A stretch of 64,000 bases of DNA, taken from JAIOSF01 sp047159865 (GTDB lineage: Bacteria > Campylobacterota > Campylobacteria > Campylobacterales > Arcobacteraceae). The stretch covers positions 1,488,001-1,552,000 of the forward strand of contig NZ_AP038804.1 in the NCBI RefSeq assembly GCF_047159865.1, given 5' to 3'. The first letter of the stretch is position 1, and every line of letters begins with the position of its first letter. A program made the translations under genes and the position numbers. Under the pieces are notes generated by a model. It was given only the letters and a program-made list of their open reading frames with translations. It was not told where the DNA came from and ran no database searches. Positions 8,374-17,158 of this stretch are shown in pieces.

Positions 8374-10758
8374 TTATTTATTATTAGTAATACTTTGCAT
8401 AGTGATTGATTCTTTACCAATAAATTGTTTTTGGTTTGCATCATCTAAAACATTTTGTGCGATACTTTGTGTTTGCATAGCAATATCTTGTGTATCACTT
8501 GCAACTTGTGCATTCTTTTGTGTTTGAGAATCAAGTTGTCCAACAGCTGTGTTGATTTGTTCAATACCTGTTTGTTGCTCTTTAGAAATGGACTCAACAT
8601 CAGAAATAAGTTCTATTGTTTTTGTAATATTTACATTTAGTTCTGAGTATCCCTCTATCATATTATCAGCAATTTTTTTACCATTATTGGCTTTTGCTGT
8701 TGCATTTTCAACTAATTTTTTAATTTCATTTGCAGCTTCTGCCGATCTTGATGCAAGATTTCGTACCTCCTGAGCAACAACAGCAAATCCTTTTCCAGCT
8801 TCACCTGCAGTTGCTGCTTCAACAGCAGCATTCAGTGAAAGAATATTTGTTTGAAATGCAATTTGATCAATTACAGTAATCGCTTCATTTATAGATGTCA
8901 CTTCTGTATTGATCTCATCCATAGCAAGAGTTGTTTGACTAGCAAGAGCTTCACCTGAACTCACTGATGAAGTTACTGTTTGTGCATAAGTCGCCATCTG
9001 GATAATATTTTCAGTATTATTTGAAATACTAGTTGTTGATTGATCAAGTGCTGCTGCTATCTCTTCTAGTGAAGCTGCTGCATCATTTGAAGCTTTACTT
9101 AGCGTATCAACATTTGATAATAAAATATTTGAACTGTTTTGTAGTGTTAATCCATTTGCTTTATTTTGAGATAACATAGTGTTGATAGAATCTCTAAGTG
9201 TGTTGATATCTTTTACAAGAAGTGCAAATACTCCACTTTCCTCTATTCCATCTATTACTATCTCTTTTCGATAGTCAAAATTTGCATATTCTTCTAAAAT
9301 AATATTCATATTAGCAAAATGATTTTTAGTTGCTAGTATCATATCATTTACTTCATTTTTAAATTCATTTAATGATTTATTATTTGTATTTTTTTCTATA
9401 GTTTGAGAATAAGAACCATGTTTTACTCTTTCTATTACTTTTTTTGCTTCTTCAATTAATAATTGATCTTCTTGTACACCGTTATCAATTTTAGTCATGT
9501 AAAGATTAAAGCTATCAACTATATCTCCTAGTTCATCATTGGCTTGTTTTTTTATTGTTGTTTTTGTATGTTCAACATTAGTGATAAGACTTTGTATCCC
9601 ATCATTTAATACAGTAATAGGTTTTACAATAAGTTTATTGAGAATTAAAGTGATAATAAATGTAATAAGAATAATTATAATAATAGTAATAAGTGAAACT
9701 GAAATTATTATTTCATTTACTTTCTCTTGTGCGTTTTGTTCCATAACAATAATTTTATCTTCTACATCATCAACATATGCACCAGTAGCTATGATCCAGT
9801 TCCATTCTTTAAATAATTGACCATAAGAAAATTTAGGTTGTAAAGTTTCTTTTCCCGGTTTTTCCCAATTGTATTTTACTAAACCACCACCATTTTTAAC
9901 TGATATAGCAGATAAGTCCTTAAATAAATAAACACCCGATTTATCTTTGAAGTTTATTAAATCTTTTCCATCCAATGATGGTTTAAAAGGGTGCATAATC
10001 ATTTTACTAGAACTGTCTTGTATCCAAAAGTAGCCATTTTTTCCATATCTCATTTGTGATATTGTATGTAATGCTTGTTTTTGCATATCTGCTGTGACAT
10101 CTGCAACATATGCCCCAGTTCCTATAACCCAGTTAAATGGCTTAAATCGTTTTACATACGATATTTTTGGTTGTGGTTTACTAAAACCTGGTTTAGGCCA
10201 AACATAGTCAACAAAACCTTCACCTGTATCAGATGTAACCTTTACAAATTCAGTAAATATTTTTTTCCCATTTTTATCTTGAAAATTTGCTAAATCTTTT
10301 CCATTCAAAGACGGTTTAATTGGGTGATCAATAACAATTGCTTTTGTATCATTTATCCAAAAGTAACCATTTTTCCCATATCTACTTGAATTAACAATAT
10401 TTTTTATTCTTTGTTTAATTTCAGAAATTGGTAGTTTCCCATGATTTTGTGCATATTCTTTTTCAATAATTGAAAAAATGAATAGAGTTTGCTCTTTTAA
10501 ATCTTCAGAAATCTCTTTTTTTATTTTTGAAGGTTCAGTTCTTTTGTAGTAAGTTTCTGTTGTTTTTAATGCCATTGAAACATAGTTTTTAAGCTCTTCT
10601 TCTTTGTTCTTATAAGACTCATCTCTATACTGTTTAATATTGGATTCGCTTATAGATTGAATGTTATAGATAGCTTCAAAACCTATAATTAGTGAAATTA
10701 CTAATATTGTAGAGATAACAAGTATTAATAACTTTAGTTTAATAGTAATATCTTTCAT
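8374..10758 (-). CDS. Methyl-accepting chemotaxis protein with tandem Cache_2 sensor
   Basis: 794 residues. TM1 at about 11-30. The periplasmic part holds two repeated single-Cache_2 units, each with the signature RYGKNGYFWI and a later WVIGTGAYV or WIIATGAYV, at about 95-215 and 225-340. TM2 is at about 350-377. HAMP, a second HAMP-like segment and a signalling domain follow, the last nearly identical at the tip to the receptor at 5919. The C-terminus has no xWxxF pentapeptide. Cache_2 receptors usually bind small organic acids or other metabolites; the ligand here is unknown. ATG with AAAAAGGA ribosome-binding site. The gene converges with the receptor at 5919. Confidence 0.94.
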   Translation of the reverse strand: MKDITIKLKLLILVISTILVISLIIGFEAIYNIQSISESNIKQYRDESYKNKEEELKNYVSMALKTTETYYKRTEPSKIKKEISEDLKEQTLFIFSIIEKEYAQNHGKLPISEIKQRIKNIVNSSRYGKNGYFWINDTKAIVIDHPIKPSLNGKDLANFQDKNGKKIFTEFVKVTSDTGEGFVDYVWPKPGFSKPQPKISYVKRFKPFNWVIGTGAYVADVTADMQKQALHTISQMRYGKNGYFWIQDSSSKMIMHPFKPSLDGKDLINFKDKSGVYLFKDLSAISVKNGGGLVKYNWEKPGKETLQPKFSYGQLFKEWNWIIATGAYVDDVEDKIIVMEQNAQEKVNEIIISVSLITIIIIILITFIITLILNKLIVKPITVLNDGIQSLITNVEHTKTTIKKQANDELGDIVDSFNLYMTKIDNGVQEDQLLIEEAKKVIERVKHGSYSQTIEKNTNNKSLNEFKNEVNDMILATKNHFANMNIILEEYANFDYRKEIVIDGIEESGVFALLVKDINTLRDSINTMLSQNKANGLTLQNSSNILLSNVDTLSKASNDAAASLEEIAAALDQSTTSISNNTENIIQMATYAQTVTSSVSSGEALASQTTLAMDEINTEVTSINEAITVIDQIAFQTNILSLNAAVEAATAGEAGKGFAVVAQEVRNLASRSAEAANEIKKLVENATAKANNGKKIADNMIEGYSELNVNITKTIELISDVESISKEQQTGIEQINTAVGQLDSQTQKNAQVASDTQDIAMQTQSIAQNVLDDANQKQFIGKESITMQSITNNK

Positions 10759-10860
10759 AAATATCCTTTTTGGGGTTAATGAATTATTATATTATTATTT
10801 AAATGTATATTAGTTTAAAGGTTAGAAAGAATCTAAGTGTAAGACCCATATGATACTTTA

Positions 10861-10885
10861 TTATTACACATCGACTACACAAAAA
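10861..10885 (+). promoter_or_regulatory. Putative shared operator/promoter element of the metal-efflux operon
   Basis: TTATTACACA, five variable bases, then TACACAAAAA; an AT-rich -10 (TATAAA at 10889) follows closely. The same 25-bp pattern, 21-22 bases identical, occurs before the doxX gene at 16616-16640. Within it TACACA repeats at an 11-base period, the geometry of OmpR-family tandem sites. Likely a regulator binding site overlapping the -35 region; the binder is unknown. Confidence 0.55.
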
Positions 10886-10920
10886 AAATATAAAATAAAT
10901 TAAAATTAAAAAGGATATAA

Positions 10921-11298
10921 ATGAAAAAAATAATTTTTATGTTGATGTTTTTTGTAGGAATCGTTTTAAATGCTAATGTGATTGAACAAAATGGAGAAAA
11001 GAATGGTTATGATTTAAAACTATATACAAAAACTACTCCTATTAGTGGAAATAATGATTTTTATGTGACACTTGAAAAAAGTGGCAAAGTAATTAGTAAT
11101 GCAAAAATGAAAATCAAAGTTTTTATGCCAGAGATGCCAGGAATGCCTTATATGGAATATAAAGCAAAAGCTAAACTAGTGGATGGTGAATATAAAATGA
11201 TGATTAATTTTAGTATGAGCGGAACATGGCAGTATCATTTAAAATTTAAAACAATCGATAACAAAGTACATACTGTAAGAGGTAGTGTTAATATATAA
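10921..11298 (+). CDS. YtkA-like/FixH-like periplasmic protein of the efflux operon
   Basis: 125 residues with an N-terminal signal peptide (about 1-18, ending near LNA). The rest is beta-rich, with the YtkA-type pattern DFYVTLEKSGKVI and the Met-rich segment MPEMPGMPYMEYK at about 64-76. The C-terminal GTWQYHLKFKT resembles FixH/YtkA/CopC-like Ig folds. It is first in the operon with OMF, adaptor and CusA-like genes, so a periplasmic metal-binding role is likely, comparable in place to CusF but not homologous by eye. The methionine cluster fits Cu(I)/Ag(I). AAAAAGGA ribosome-binding site precedes the ATG. Confidence 0.8.
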   Translation: MKKIIFMLMFFVGIVLNANVIEQNGEKNGYDLKLYTKTTPISGNNDFYVTLEKSGKVISNAKMKIKVFMPEMPGMPYMEYKAKAKLVDGEYKMMINFSMSGTWQYHLKFKTIDNKVHTVRGSVNI

Positions 11299-11307
11299 AG
11301 GAAACAA

Positions 11308-12504
11308 ATGTTAAAAAAGACTCTATTTTTAGTGATTGTTAGTGTTCAAATTTTATATTCTCAAAGTATAGAGTCAATTTTAAAATTAATAGATACAAAT
11401 AACTATATACTCAAAGCAAAAGAGATACAAATAACATCCAGTTTAGTTGATGCAGATTTATCAAGTACTTGGAGCAATCCAGTACTTGGTATAGGAGTAT
11501 CGGATATAAATTTAGATGAACCGACTTCTCGAGATATAGAAGCGATGCAAACACAATATATAACATATTCACAAGTTATCCCTACAAATGGAAAACTCAA
11601 ACTTTCGAATGAAATCAAACAATATGATACAAAGATAAATCAATTAGAATATCTTAATTATAAACAAAAATTACAATCTGAAGCTTTATTGTATAGTTAT
11701 AATATTTTTTATAATAATGAAAAGTTAACTATTTTAAAGAGATATTTAAAAAATTTACAGCATCAAAAAAAACTCATGAATTTGCTTTATGAAAATGGTA
11801 AATTAGATCAAAGTATTTTAGTAACTCAAGATATTAAAATATATAAGTTAAACCTAAAAAAACAAAAATTTATCTATACAATTTCCAAGATGAAAAAAAG
11901 TTTAGAAGATATAGTGTATACAAAAATAGATACTATTACCTTTAATGATTTTTTTGGAAAATTTAGTATAAATATGAAAAGTGTTTTAGAAAATCATCCT
12001 CTAGTTTTGATGGAAAAAGAAAAAATAAAACAACAAACACAAAAAATAGCACTAGAAAATAGTAAAAAGATATCTGATGTGAAGTTAACTGTTGGTTATT
12101 ATCAAAGAGAAAAGTTTGATGATTATATTTCTTTTAATATTGCAATTCCTTTAAGTGTTCAAGGGCGTGAAAAATTACAAGTAAAAAAAAGTAAGATAGA
12201 AAAAAATATTATCCAAGATAAACTTCGAGCTTTACAACAACAGATAAAAAGTACAATTGAAGATTTAGAAGAGAATATTAAACTGAATAAACAAAACTTT
12301 ACACTGATTGATGAAAAGATGATTCCTTTAAATGATGGTTTGGAACAAACACACAAACTGCATTTAGGTGCCAATACAATGCAAAGTATAAAGATATATG
12401 AGAGTATGAATAGTAAACTAGAACTGTTGCTGTTGAGTCAAGAAGAAAAAATAAACTATTATAGTGCACTTTCTAAGTTGTATTATTTTAAAGGTCAGAT
12501 ATGA
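11308..12504 (+). CDS. TolC/CusC-like outer-membrane efflux protein
   Basis: 398 residues: signal peptide (about 1-18), then long helices with an OEP pattern. These include the early segment DADLSSTWSNPVLGIGVSD and a C-terminal coiled-coil half (about 230-395). It is shorter than E. coli CusC or TolC (about 430-470) but complete in layout. As the outer-membrane channel it would couple with the adaptor and RND pump encoded next. AAAGGA ribosome-binding site; stop overlaps the adaptor start by four bases (ATGA), indicating translational coupling. Confidence 0.87.
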   Translation: MLKKTLFLVIVSVQILYSQSIESILKLIDTNNYILKAKEIQITSSLVDADLSSTWSNPVLGIGVSDINLDEPTSRDIEAMQTQYITYSQVIPTNGKLKLSNEIKQYDTKINQLEYLNYKQKLQSEALLYSYNIFYNNEKLTILKRYLKNLQHQKKLMNLLYENGKLDQSILVTQDIKIYKLNLKKQKFIYTISKMKKSLEDIVYTKIDTITFNDFFGKFSINMKSVLENHPLVLMEKEKIKQQTQKIALENSKKISDVKLTVGYYQREKFDDYISFNIAIPLSVQGREKLQVKKSKIEKNIIQDKLRALQQQIKSTIEDLEENIKLNKQNFTLIDEKMIPLNDGLEQTHKLHLGANTMQSIKIYESMNSKLELLLLSQEEKINYYSALSKLYYFKGQI

Positions 12505-13496
12505 AAACAATAAAATTTTTATTGTTATTAGGATTATTGTTTAATACTCTTAATGCAAAAACTATAGATGCAAGTCAACTTTTTAATAAAAAATTAGTAA
12601 AAGTTCAAAAGAAAGAGATACATCTCACAAAAAGTTTTTATGGTGATATTATAGTACCAGAAGATTCAATCAAAGATGTAAATATACGATTTAATGGATA
12701 TGTGGGTAGTTTGAATGTAAATAAAACATATCTTTATGTTCAAAAAGGGGAGAAGCTTTTTGATATATATTCAGATGAGATAAATTTAGCAATGAATGAA
12801 TTTTTATTTCGAGATAAAAATTTACGAAAAAACTATATTGCCAAGTTTAAAAGTTTTGGTATAGATCAAAAAGTGATAAATAGATTACAAAAAAATAAAA
12901 AAGTAAAAGAGTATATTGATATTTACTCACCGTATTCTGGCTTTGTTATTGCAAAAACAATCAATGATGGAAGTTTTGTTCAAAAAGGGAAAACTCTATT
13001 TCAAATAGCAAGCTTTAAAAAATTATGGGTGATTGCAAAAGTTTATCAAAAGGATATTGCTAGTATCAACAAAGATATGAAAGCTAAAGTCTTTATAGAT
13101 GGATTTGGTACAGTAAATACAAAAGTAGATTTTATTTACCCTACTGTTGATGTAAAAGATAAAACAGTAAAAGTACGCTTAGAAATAGAGAATAAAGATT
13201 TAAAGATATATCCAAATATGTTTGCTAAGGTGACTATAAATACAGTGACTAAGAGGATGTTAGTTTTACCAAAAACAGCTGTTTTAACAAAAGCAAATAA
13301 ACATTTTGTTTTTATTGCAAATGGTAAAGAGTTTGAACCACAAGAGATAACTGCAAATAGAATAAACTTTGAACAGTTTGAAGTTATTGGATTAAATGAG
13401 AATGATGTTGTTATAGATAAAGCTGCATTTTTACTTGATAGTGATGCGATCACGAATGGTTTATATGACTCTTCAGATGATGATGACGATTGGTAG
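12501..13496 (+). CDS. CusB-like RND periplasmic adaptor
   Basis: 331 residues with signal peptide (about 1-19). It shows the membrane-fusion pattern: a first lipoyl half (NVRFNGYVGSLNVNKTYLYVQKGEKLF-type segment around 53-85), a short helical hairpin, a second lipoyl half (YSPYSGFVIAKTINDGSFVQKGKTLF-like, about 140-170) and beta-barrel region (LWVIAKVYQKDIASI). The C-terminal end is acidic (SSDDDDDW), which could bind metal ions; that is inference. It links the RND pump to the OMF. The classical CusB N-terminal metal-binding extension is missing. Confidence 0.85.
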   Translation: MKTIKFLLLLGLLFNTLNAKTIDASQLFNKKLVKVQKKEIHLTKSFYGDIIVPEDSIKDVNIRFNGYVGSLNVNKTYLYVQKGEKLFDIYSDEINLAMNEFLFRDKNLRKNYIAKFKSFGIDQKVINRLQKNKKVKEYIDIYSPYSGFVIAKTINDGSFVQKGKTLFQIASFKKLWVIAKVYQKDIASINKDMKAKVFIDGFGTVNTKVDFIYPTVDVKDKTVKVRLEIENKDLKIYPNMFAKVTINTVTKRMLVLPKTAVLTKANKHFVFIANGKEFEPQEITANRINFEQFEVIGLNENDVVIDKAAFLLDSDAITNGLYDSSDDDDDW

Positions 13497-13506
13497 GGCC
13501 TAAATA

Positions 13507-16500
13507 ATGGTTGAAAAAATAATTGATTATAGTGTTAAAAATTTATTTTTAGTACTTATCTCTATCCTTCTTTTAGTGGGAGGGTCTTTTTACGCAATTA
13601 AAAATACCTCATTAGATGCCCTGCCAGATCTTTCTCCCCCTCAAGTAATTGTACAAGTAAAGTGGGATGGACAAGCTCCAAAACTTATAGAAGAGCAGGT
13701 GAGTTATCCTTTAACTTCAGCACTTTTATCTTTACCAAATATTAGTACAGTACGAGCTATGAGTAGTTTTTCAAATAGTTTAATATATGTTATATTTAAA
13801 GATGGAACAGATTTATACAAATCTCGTGATAGAATTTTAGAAAAATTATCAGAACTCAATCCAACTTTCCCTAAAGGTGCTAGTGTAACAATTGGACCAG
13901 ATGCTACTGGGGTAGGTTGGGCGTATGAATATGCGCTTACTTCTAAATCAAAAAGTTTAGATGAGTTACGAACCCTACAAGATTATTATTTTAAATATGC
14001 ACTTTTAGGTGTAGATGGTGTAAGTGAAGTCGCTTCCATTGGTGGGTTTGTAAAAACATATGAGATAACTTTAAATCAAGATAAACTAGTCCAATATAAT
14101 TTATCAGTTGATGATATAAGAAAGAAAATAAGTTTATTTAATGCTGACAAAGGTGGACGACTTATTTTAGAAAATGGGTTTGAACATCTTATAACAGTCC
14201 AAGGTTATTTAAAAAATATCAAAGATATTGAAAATATTATTGTAAAAACAAATGGAACAATTCCCTTAAAAATAAGTGATGTTGCTGAAGTAAACTTAAC
14301 GAGTAAAAATAGACGAGGAATGGCTGATTTAAATGGTGAGGGGGAAACTGTTGGTGGTATAGTCATTGTTCGTTTTAAAGAGAACCCTTATAAAGTTATC
14401 CAATCAGTAAAAGAAAAACTAAAAACATTAAAAATTGATGGAGTAGATATCGTTGAAACATATGATAGAACATCTCTTATAGATAAAGCTATAGATACTT
14501 TAAAAACTACACTTATTGAAGAGTCTTTGATCGTATTAATAGTAACCGCATTATTTTTATTTCATTTAAGAAGTTCATTGATTATAATTATCTCATTACC
14601 TATTACTGTACTTATTACTTTTTTACTGATGAATATGTTTGATATTGGTTCAAATATTATGTCATTAGGGGGTATAGCTATTGCAATTGGAGCCATGGTG
14701 GATGCTAGTATTGTTATGGTTGAGAATGCTCATAAACATTTGCATAAATTAGAATTAGAAGGTATTAAAGTAACAGAAAAACTGCGTGTTGCAACGATTA
14801 TTAAATCAGCAAAACAAGTGGGTCCACCTATATTTTTTGCACTTTTATTGGTAGTGGCTTCTTTTATGCCTATTTTTGCGTTAGAGGGTCAAGAAGGAGC
14901 ATTATTTACTCCACTTGCTTTTACAAAAACATTTGCAATGCTCGTAGGTGCTATCTTATCAATTACACTTATTCCAATACTGATGATTTTTTTCATTAAA
15001 GGGAAAATAATTCCAGAAGAGAAAAACCCAGTAAATCGTTTTTTTCAATTTATATATATGCCAATTATAAAACTCTCTTTAAAAGGGAGATATATTATAG
15101 TGATACTTTCTATAGTATTTTTAGGATTTTCTTATAAATTATACGATAAACAAAACTGGGAGTTTATGCCCATGATGAATGAGCAAACATTTATGTATAT
15201 GCCAGTTACTCCTTATGGTTTAGGTATAGATAAATCTAAAGAACTCACACAAAAAACAGATGCTATTATAAAAAGTTTTCCAGAAGTTGATACTGTATTT
15301 GGAAAAGCAGGACGAGCTGACACTGCAACCGATCCAGCACCATTAGCTATGATTGAAACAATTATTAATTTCAAACCAGAAGACCAATGGCGTGAAGGGA
15401 TGACATACAAAAAACTGATGGAGGAGATGGATAAAGCTTTACAAGTAGAAGGGTTAATAAACTCCTGGACATATCCTATAAGAGGAAGAATAGATATGCT
15501 TCTTACAGGTATACGAACTCCATTAGGAATAAAACTATATGGAAATAATAATGAACAATTATCAATAGAGTCTTTAAAAATAGAAAAGATACTTCAAAAG
15601 TTTGATAAAACTCTGTCGGTTTCGTCTGATAAAACGAGTAATGGATACTATTTAAATATTAAACTTAATGATGAGAATTTAAGTAGATATGGACTTACAA
15701 AACAAGATATTTTAAATACTATTTCATATGGAGTAGGTGGAGCCAAAATATCAACTATGTACGAAGGATTAGAACGATATCCAATAACTGTACGATATAG
15801 CACAGATAAAAGAGGGGATATTAATGACTTAAAACAGTTATTGATTAAAACAAAACTAGGATATTTTCCACTAGAAATTTTTGCAACTTTACAATATGAA
15901 CTTGGAGCATCTGTAATAAAATCAGAAAAAGCGATGAATGTGAACTTTACATATATCACTCCAAAAAATGGAATCTCTCCAAAAGAGTATAAAGATGAAG
16001 CAAATAAATTATTAGAAAATTTAGAGCTTCCTGCTGGATACTATTTTGAGTGGGCAGGGCAAAGTGAATATTTAGAAAGTGCGATGAAAACATTAGTGTA
16101 CATAATTCCTTTTACTTTAGTAATTGTATTTATTTTGATATATTTTGCATTAAAAAATATGTTATACACTTCAATTATATTTCTTACATTACCGTTAGCA
16201 TTAGCAGGAGGAGTATGGGGTGTTTATTTTGCACATATAAATATAAGTGTGGCTGTAATTGTCGGATTTATAGCCTTACTTGGAATTGCAGCAGAAACTT
16301 CAATTGTTATGATGGTATATTTAGATGAAGCATTTGTCGAGTTACAGAAAAAGACAATTGTTTTTACAAAAGAGAACATAAGACAAACTGTTATAAATGG
16401 AGCTGCATTAAGACTTCGTCCAAAGCTGATGACAGTATTTGCAATACTTGGAGGACTTATTCCTATTTTATATATAGATGGAGTTGGAAGTGAAGTGATG

Positions 16501-16608
16501 AAAGCAATTGCAACACCAATGATAGGTGGAATGGTAACATCTGCTTTGTTAACACTTTTTGTGATACCTGTACTTTTTTATATGATAAAATTGCGTAACT
16601 TAAAATAA
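13507..16608 (+). CDS. cusA: CusA/CzcA-type heavy-metal RND efflux pump
   Basis: 1033 residues with the RND layout: TM1 at the N-terminus, a large periplasmic loop, TM2-6, a second large loop, and TM8-12. Heavy-metal (HME) family signs include ALPDLSPPQVIVQVKWDGQAP near the N-terminus, GIAIAIGAMVDASIVMVENAHK in TM4 (with the proton-relay Asp) and the segment FMPMMNEQTFMYMPVTPYG before loop 2. Closest to monovalent Cu(I)/Ag(I) pumps by these motifs and by the Met-rich partner upstream; Zn/Co/Cd export cannot be excluded. Inner membrane, proton-driven, working with the two proteins encoded just before. Confidence 0.9.
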   Translation: MVEKIIDYSVKNLFLVLISILLLVGGSFYAIKNTSLDALPDLSPPQVIVQVKWDGQAPKLIEEQVSYPLTSALLSLPNISTVRAMSSFSNSLIYVIFKDGTDLYKSRDRILEKLSELNPTFPKGASVTIGPDATGVGWAYEYALTSKSKSLDELRTLQDYYFKYALLGVDGVSEVASIGGFVKTYEITLNQDKLVQYNLSVDDIRKKISLFNADKGGRLILENGFEHLITVQGYLKNIKDIENIIVKTNGTIPLKISDVAEVNLTSKNRRGMADLNGEGETVGGIVIVRFKENPYKVIQSVKEKLKTLKIDGVDIVETYDRTSLIDKAIDTLKTTLIEESLIVLIVTALFLFHLRSSLIIIISLPITVLITFLLMNMFDIGSNIMSLGGIAIAIGAMVDASIVMVENAHKHLHKLELEGIKVTEKLRVATIIKSAKQVGPPIFFALLLVVASFMPIFALEGQEGALFTPLAFTKTFAMLVGAILSITLIPILMIFFIKGKIIPEEKNPVNRFFQFIYMPIIKLSLKGRYIIVILSIVFLGFSYKLYDKQNWEFMPMMNEQTFMYMPVTPYGLGIDKSKELTQKTDAIIKSFPEVDTVFGKAGRADTATDPAPLAMIETIINFKPEDQWREGMTYKKLMEEMDKALQVEGLINSWTYPIRGRIDMLLTGIRTPLGIKLYGNNNEQLSIESLKIEKILQKFDKTLSVSSDKTSNGYYLNIKLNDENLSRYGLTKQDILNTISYGVGGAKISTMYEGLERYPITVRYSTDKRGDINDLKQLLIKTKLGYFPLEIFATLQYELGASVIKSEKAMNVNFTYITPKNGISPKEYKDEANKLLENLELPAGYYFEWAGQSEYLESAMKTLVYIIPFTLVIVFILIYFALKNMLYTSIIFLTLPLALAGGVWGVYFAHINISVAVIVGFIALLGIAAETSIVMMVYLDEAFVELQKKTIVFTKENIRQTVINGAALRLRPKLMTVFAILGGLIPILYIDGVGSEVMKAIATPMIGGMVTSALLTLFVIPVLFYMIKLRNLK

Positions 16609-16615
16609 GTATAGC

Positions 16616-16640
16616 TTATTACACAAAGTTTACACAAAAA
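16616..16640 (+). promoter_or_regulatory. Second copy of the shared operator/promoter element, before doxX
   Basis: TTATTACACA, five variable bases, TACACAAAAA, immediately followed by a perfect TATAAT (16641-16646). It matches the element before the metal-efflux operon at 10861-10885, so doxX and the efflux operon probably share a regulator. Confidence 0.55.
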
Positions 16641-16670
16641 TATAATATAATGAGGAAAAGGAGTTTAATT

Positions 16671-17111
16671 ATGCATTTTCATTCATTTTATATGATGTTT
16701 ACATTAATTACAGAGTATTTTCAATCTATAGTTTTATTAATAGCAAGACTTATGATAGCGTATGGTTTTTATGAACCAGCAATGTCAAAGTGGAACGATA
16801 TAGATTCAGTTGCACAATGGTTTGGGTCGATGGGAATCCCCTTTCCAACGATAAATGCCTATATGGCTGCAGGAACAGAGATACTTGGTGTTGGGCTGTT
16901 AGTTTTAGGACTATTTACACGATTGATTTCATTGCCATTAATTATTATTATGATAGTTGCAATTTTTACGGTTCATATTGGTAATGGATTTAGTGCAGGT
17001 TCAAACGGATTTGAGATACCGTTATATTACATGGTGTTTTTAATGATATTTGTAACACAAGGTGCTGGTAAATTTAGTTTAGATAATATATTTTTTAATA
17101 ACGAAGACTAA
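16671..17111 (+). CDS. DoxX family membrane protein
   Basis: 146 residues with four predicted membrane segments. The DoxX pattern is seen in LIARLMIAYGFYEPAMSKW (about 20-38), the Gly-rich segment MAAGTEILGVGLLVLGLFTR, and a C-terminal LYYMVFLMIFVTQGAGKFSLD. The ATG at 16671 is chosen because AAAAGGAG lies 7 bases before it; an ATG at 16650 in the same frame sits inside the -10/leader and has no ribosome-binding site. DoxX proteins are linked to redox and thiol homeostasis, but the biochemical role is uncertain. Its promoter shares an element with the metal-efflux operon, suggesting a role in metal or oxidative stress. Confidence 0.85.
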   Translation: MHFHSFYMMFTLITEYFQSIVLLIARLMIAYGFYEPAMSKWNDIDSVAQWFGSMGIPFPTINAYMAAGTEILGVGLLVLGLFTRLISLPLIIIMIVAIFTVHIGNGFSAGSNGFEIPLYYMVFLMIFVTQGAGKFSLDNIFFNNED

Positions 17112-17125
17112 ATTATTTCATAAAT

Positions 17126-17152
17126 AAAAAGAGGAGGGTCTCTCCTCTTTTT
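17126..17152. terminator. Bidirectional terminator between doxX and the second RND operon
   Basis: Perfect 11-bp stem (AAAAAGAGGAG with CTCCTCTTTTT) around a 5-base loop, with A/T runs on both sides. It serves the convergent doxX (+) and RND pump (-) genes. Confidence 0.92.
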
Positions 17153-17158
17153 TCTTTT

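Noticed and set aside
8333..9820. Several forward open frames over the chemoreceptor gene at 8374
   Set aside because: They are hydrophobic or Cys-rich translations antisense to a well-supported chemoreceptor, without ribosome-binding sites or recognisable domains.
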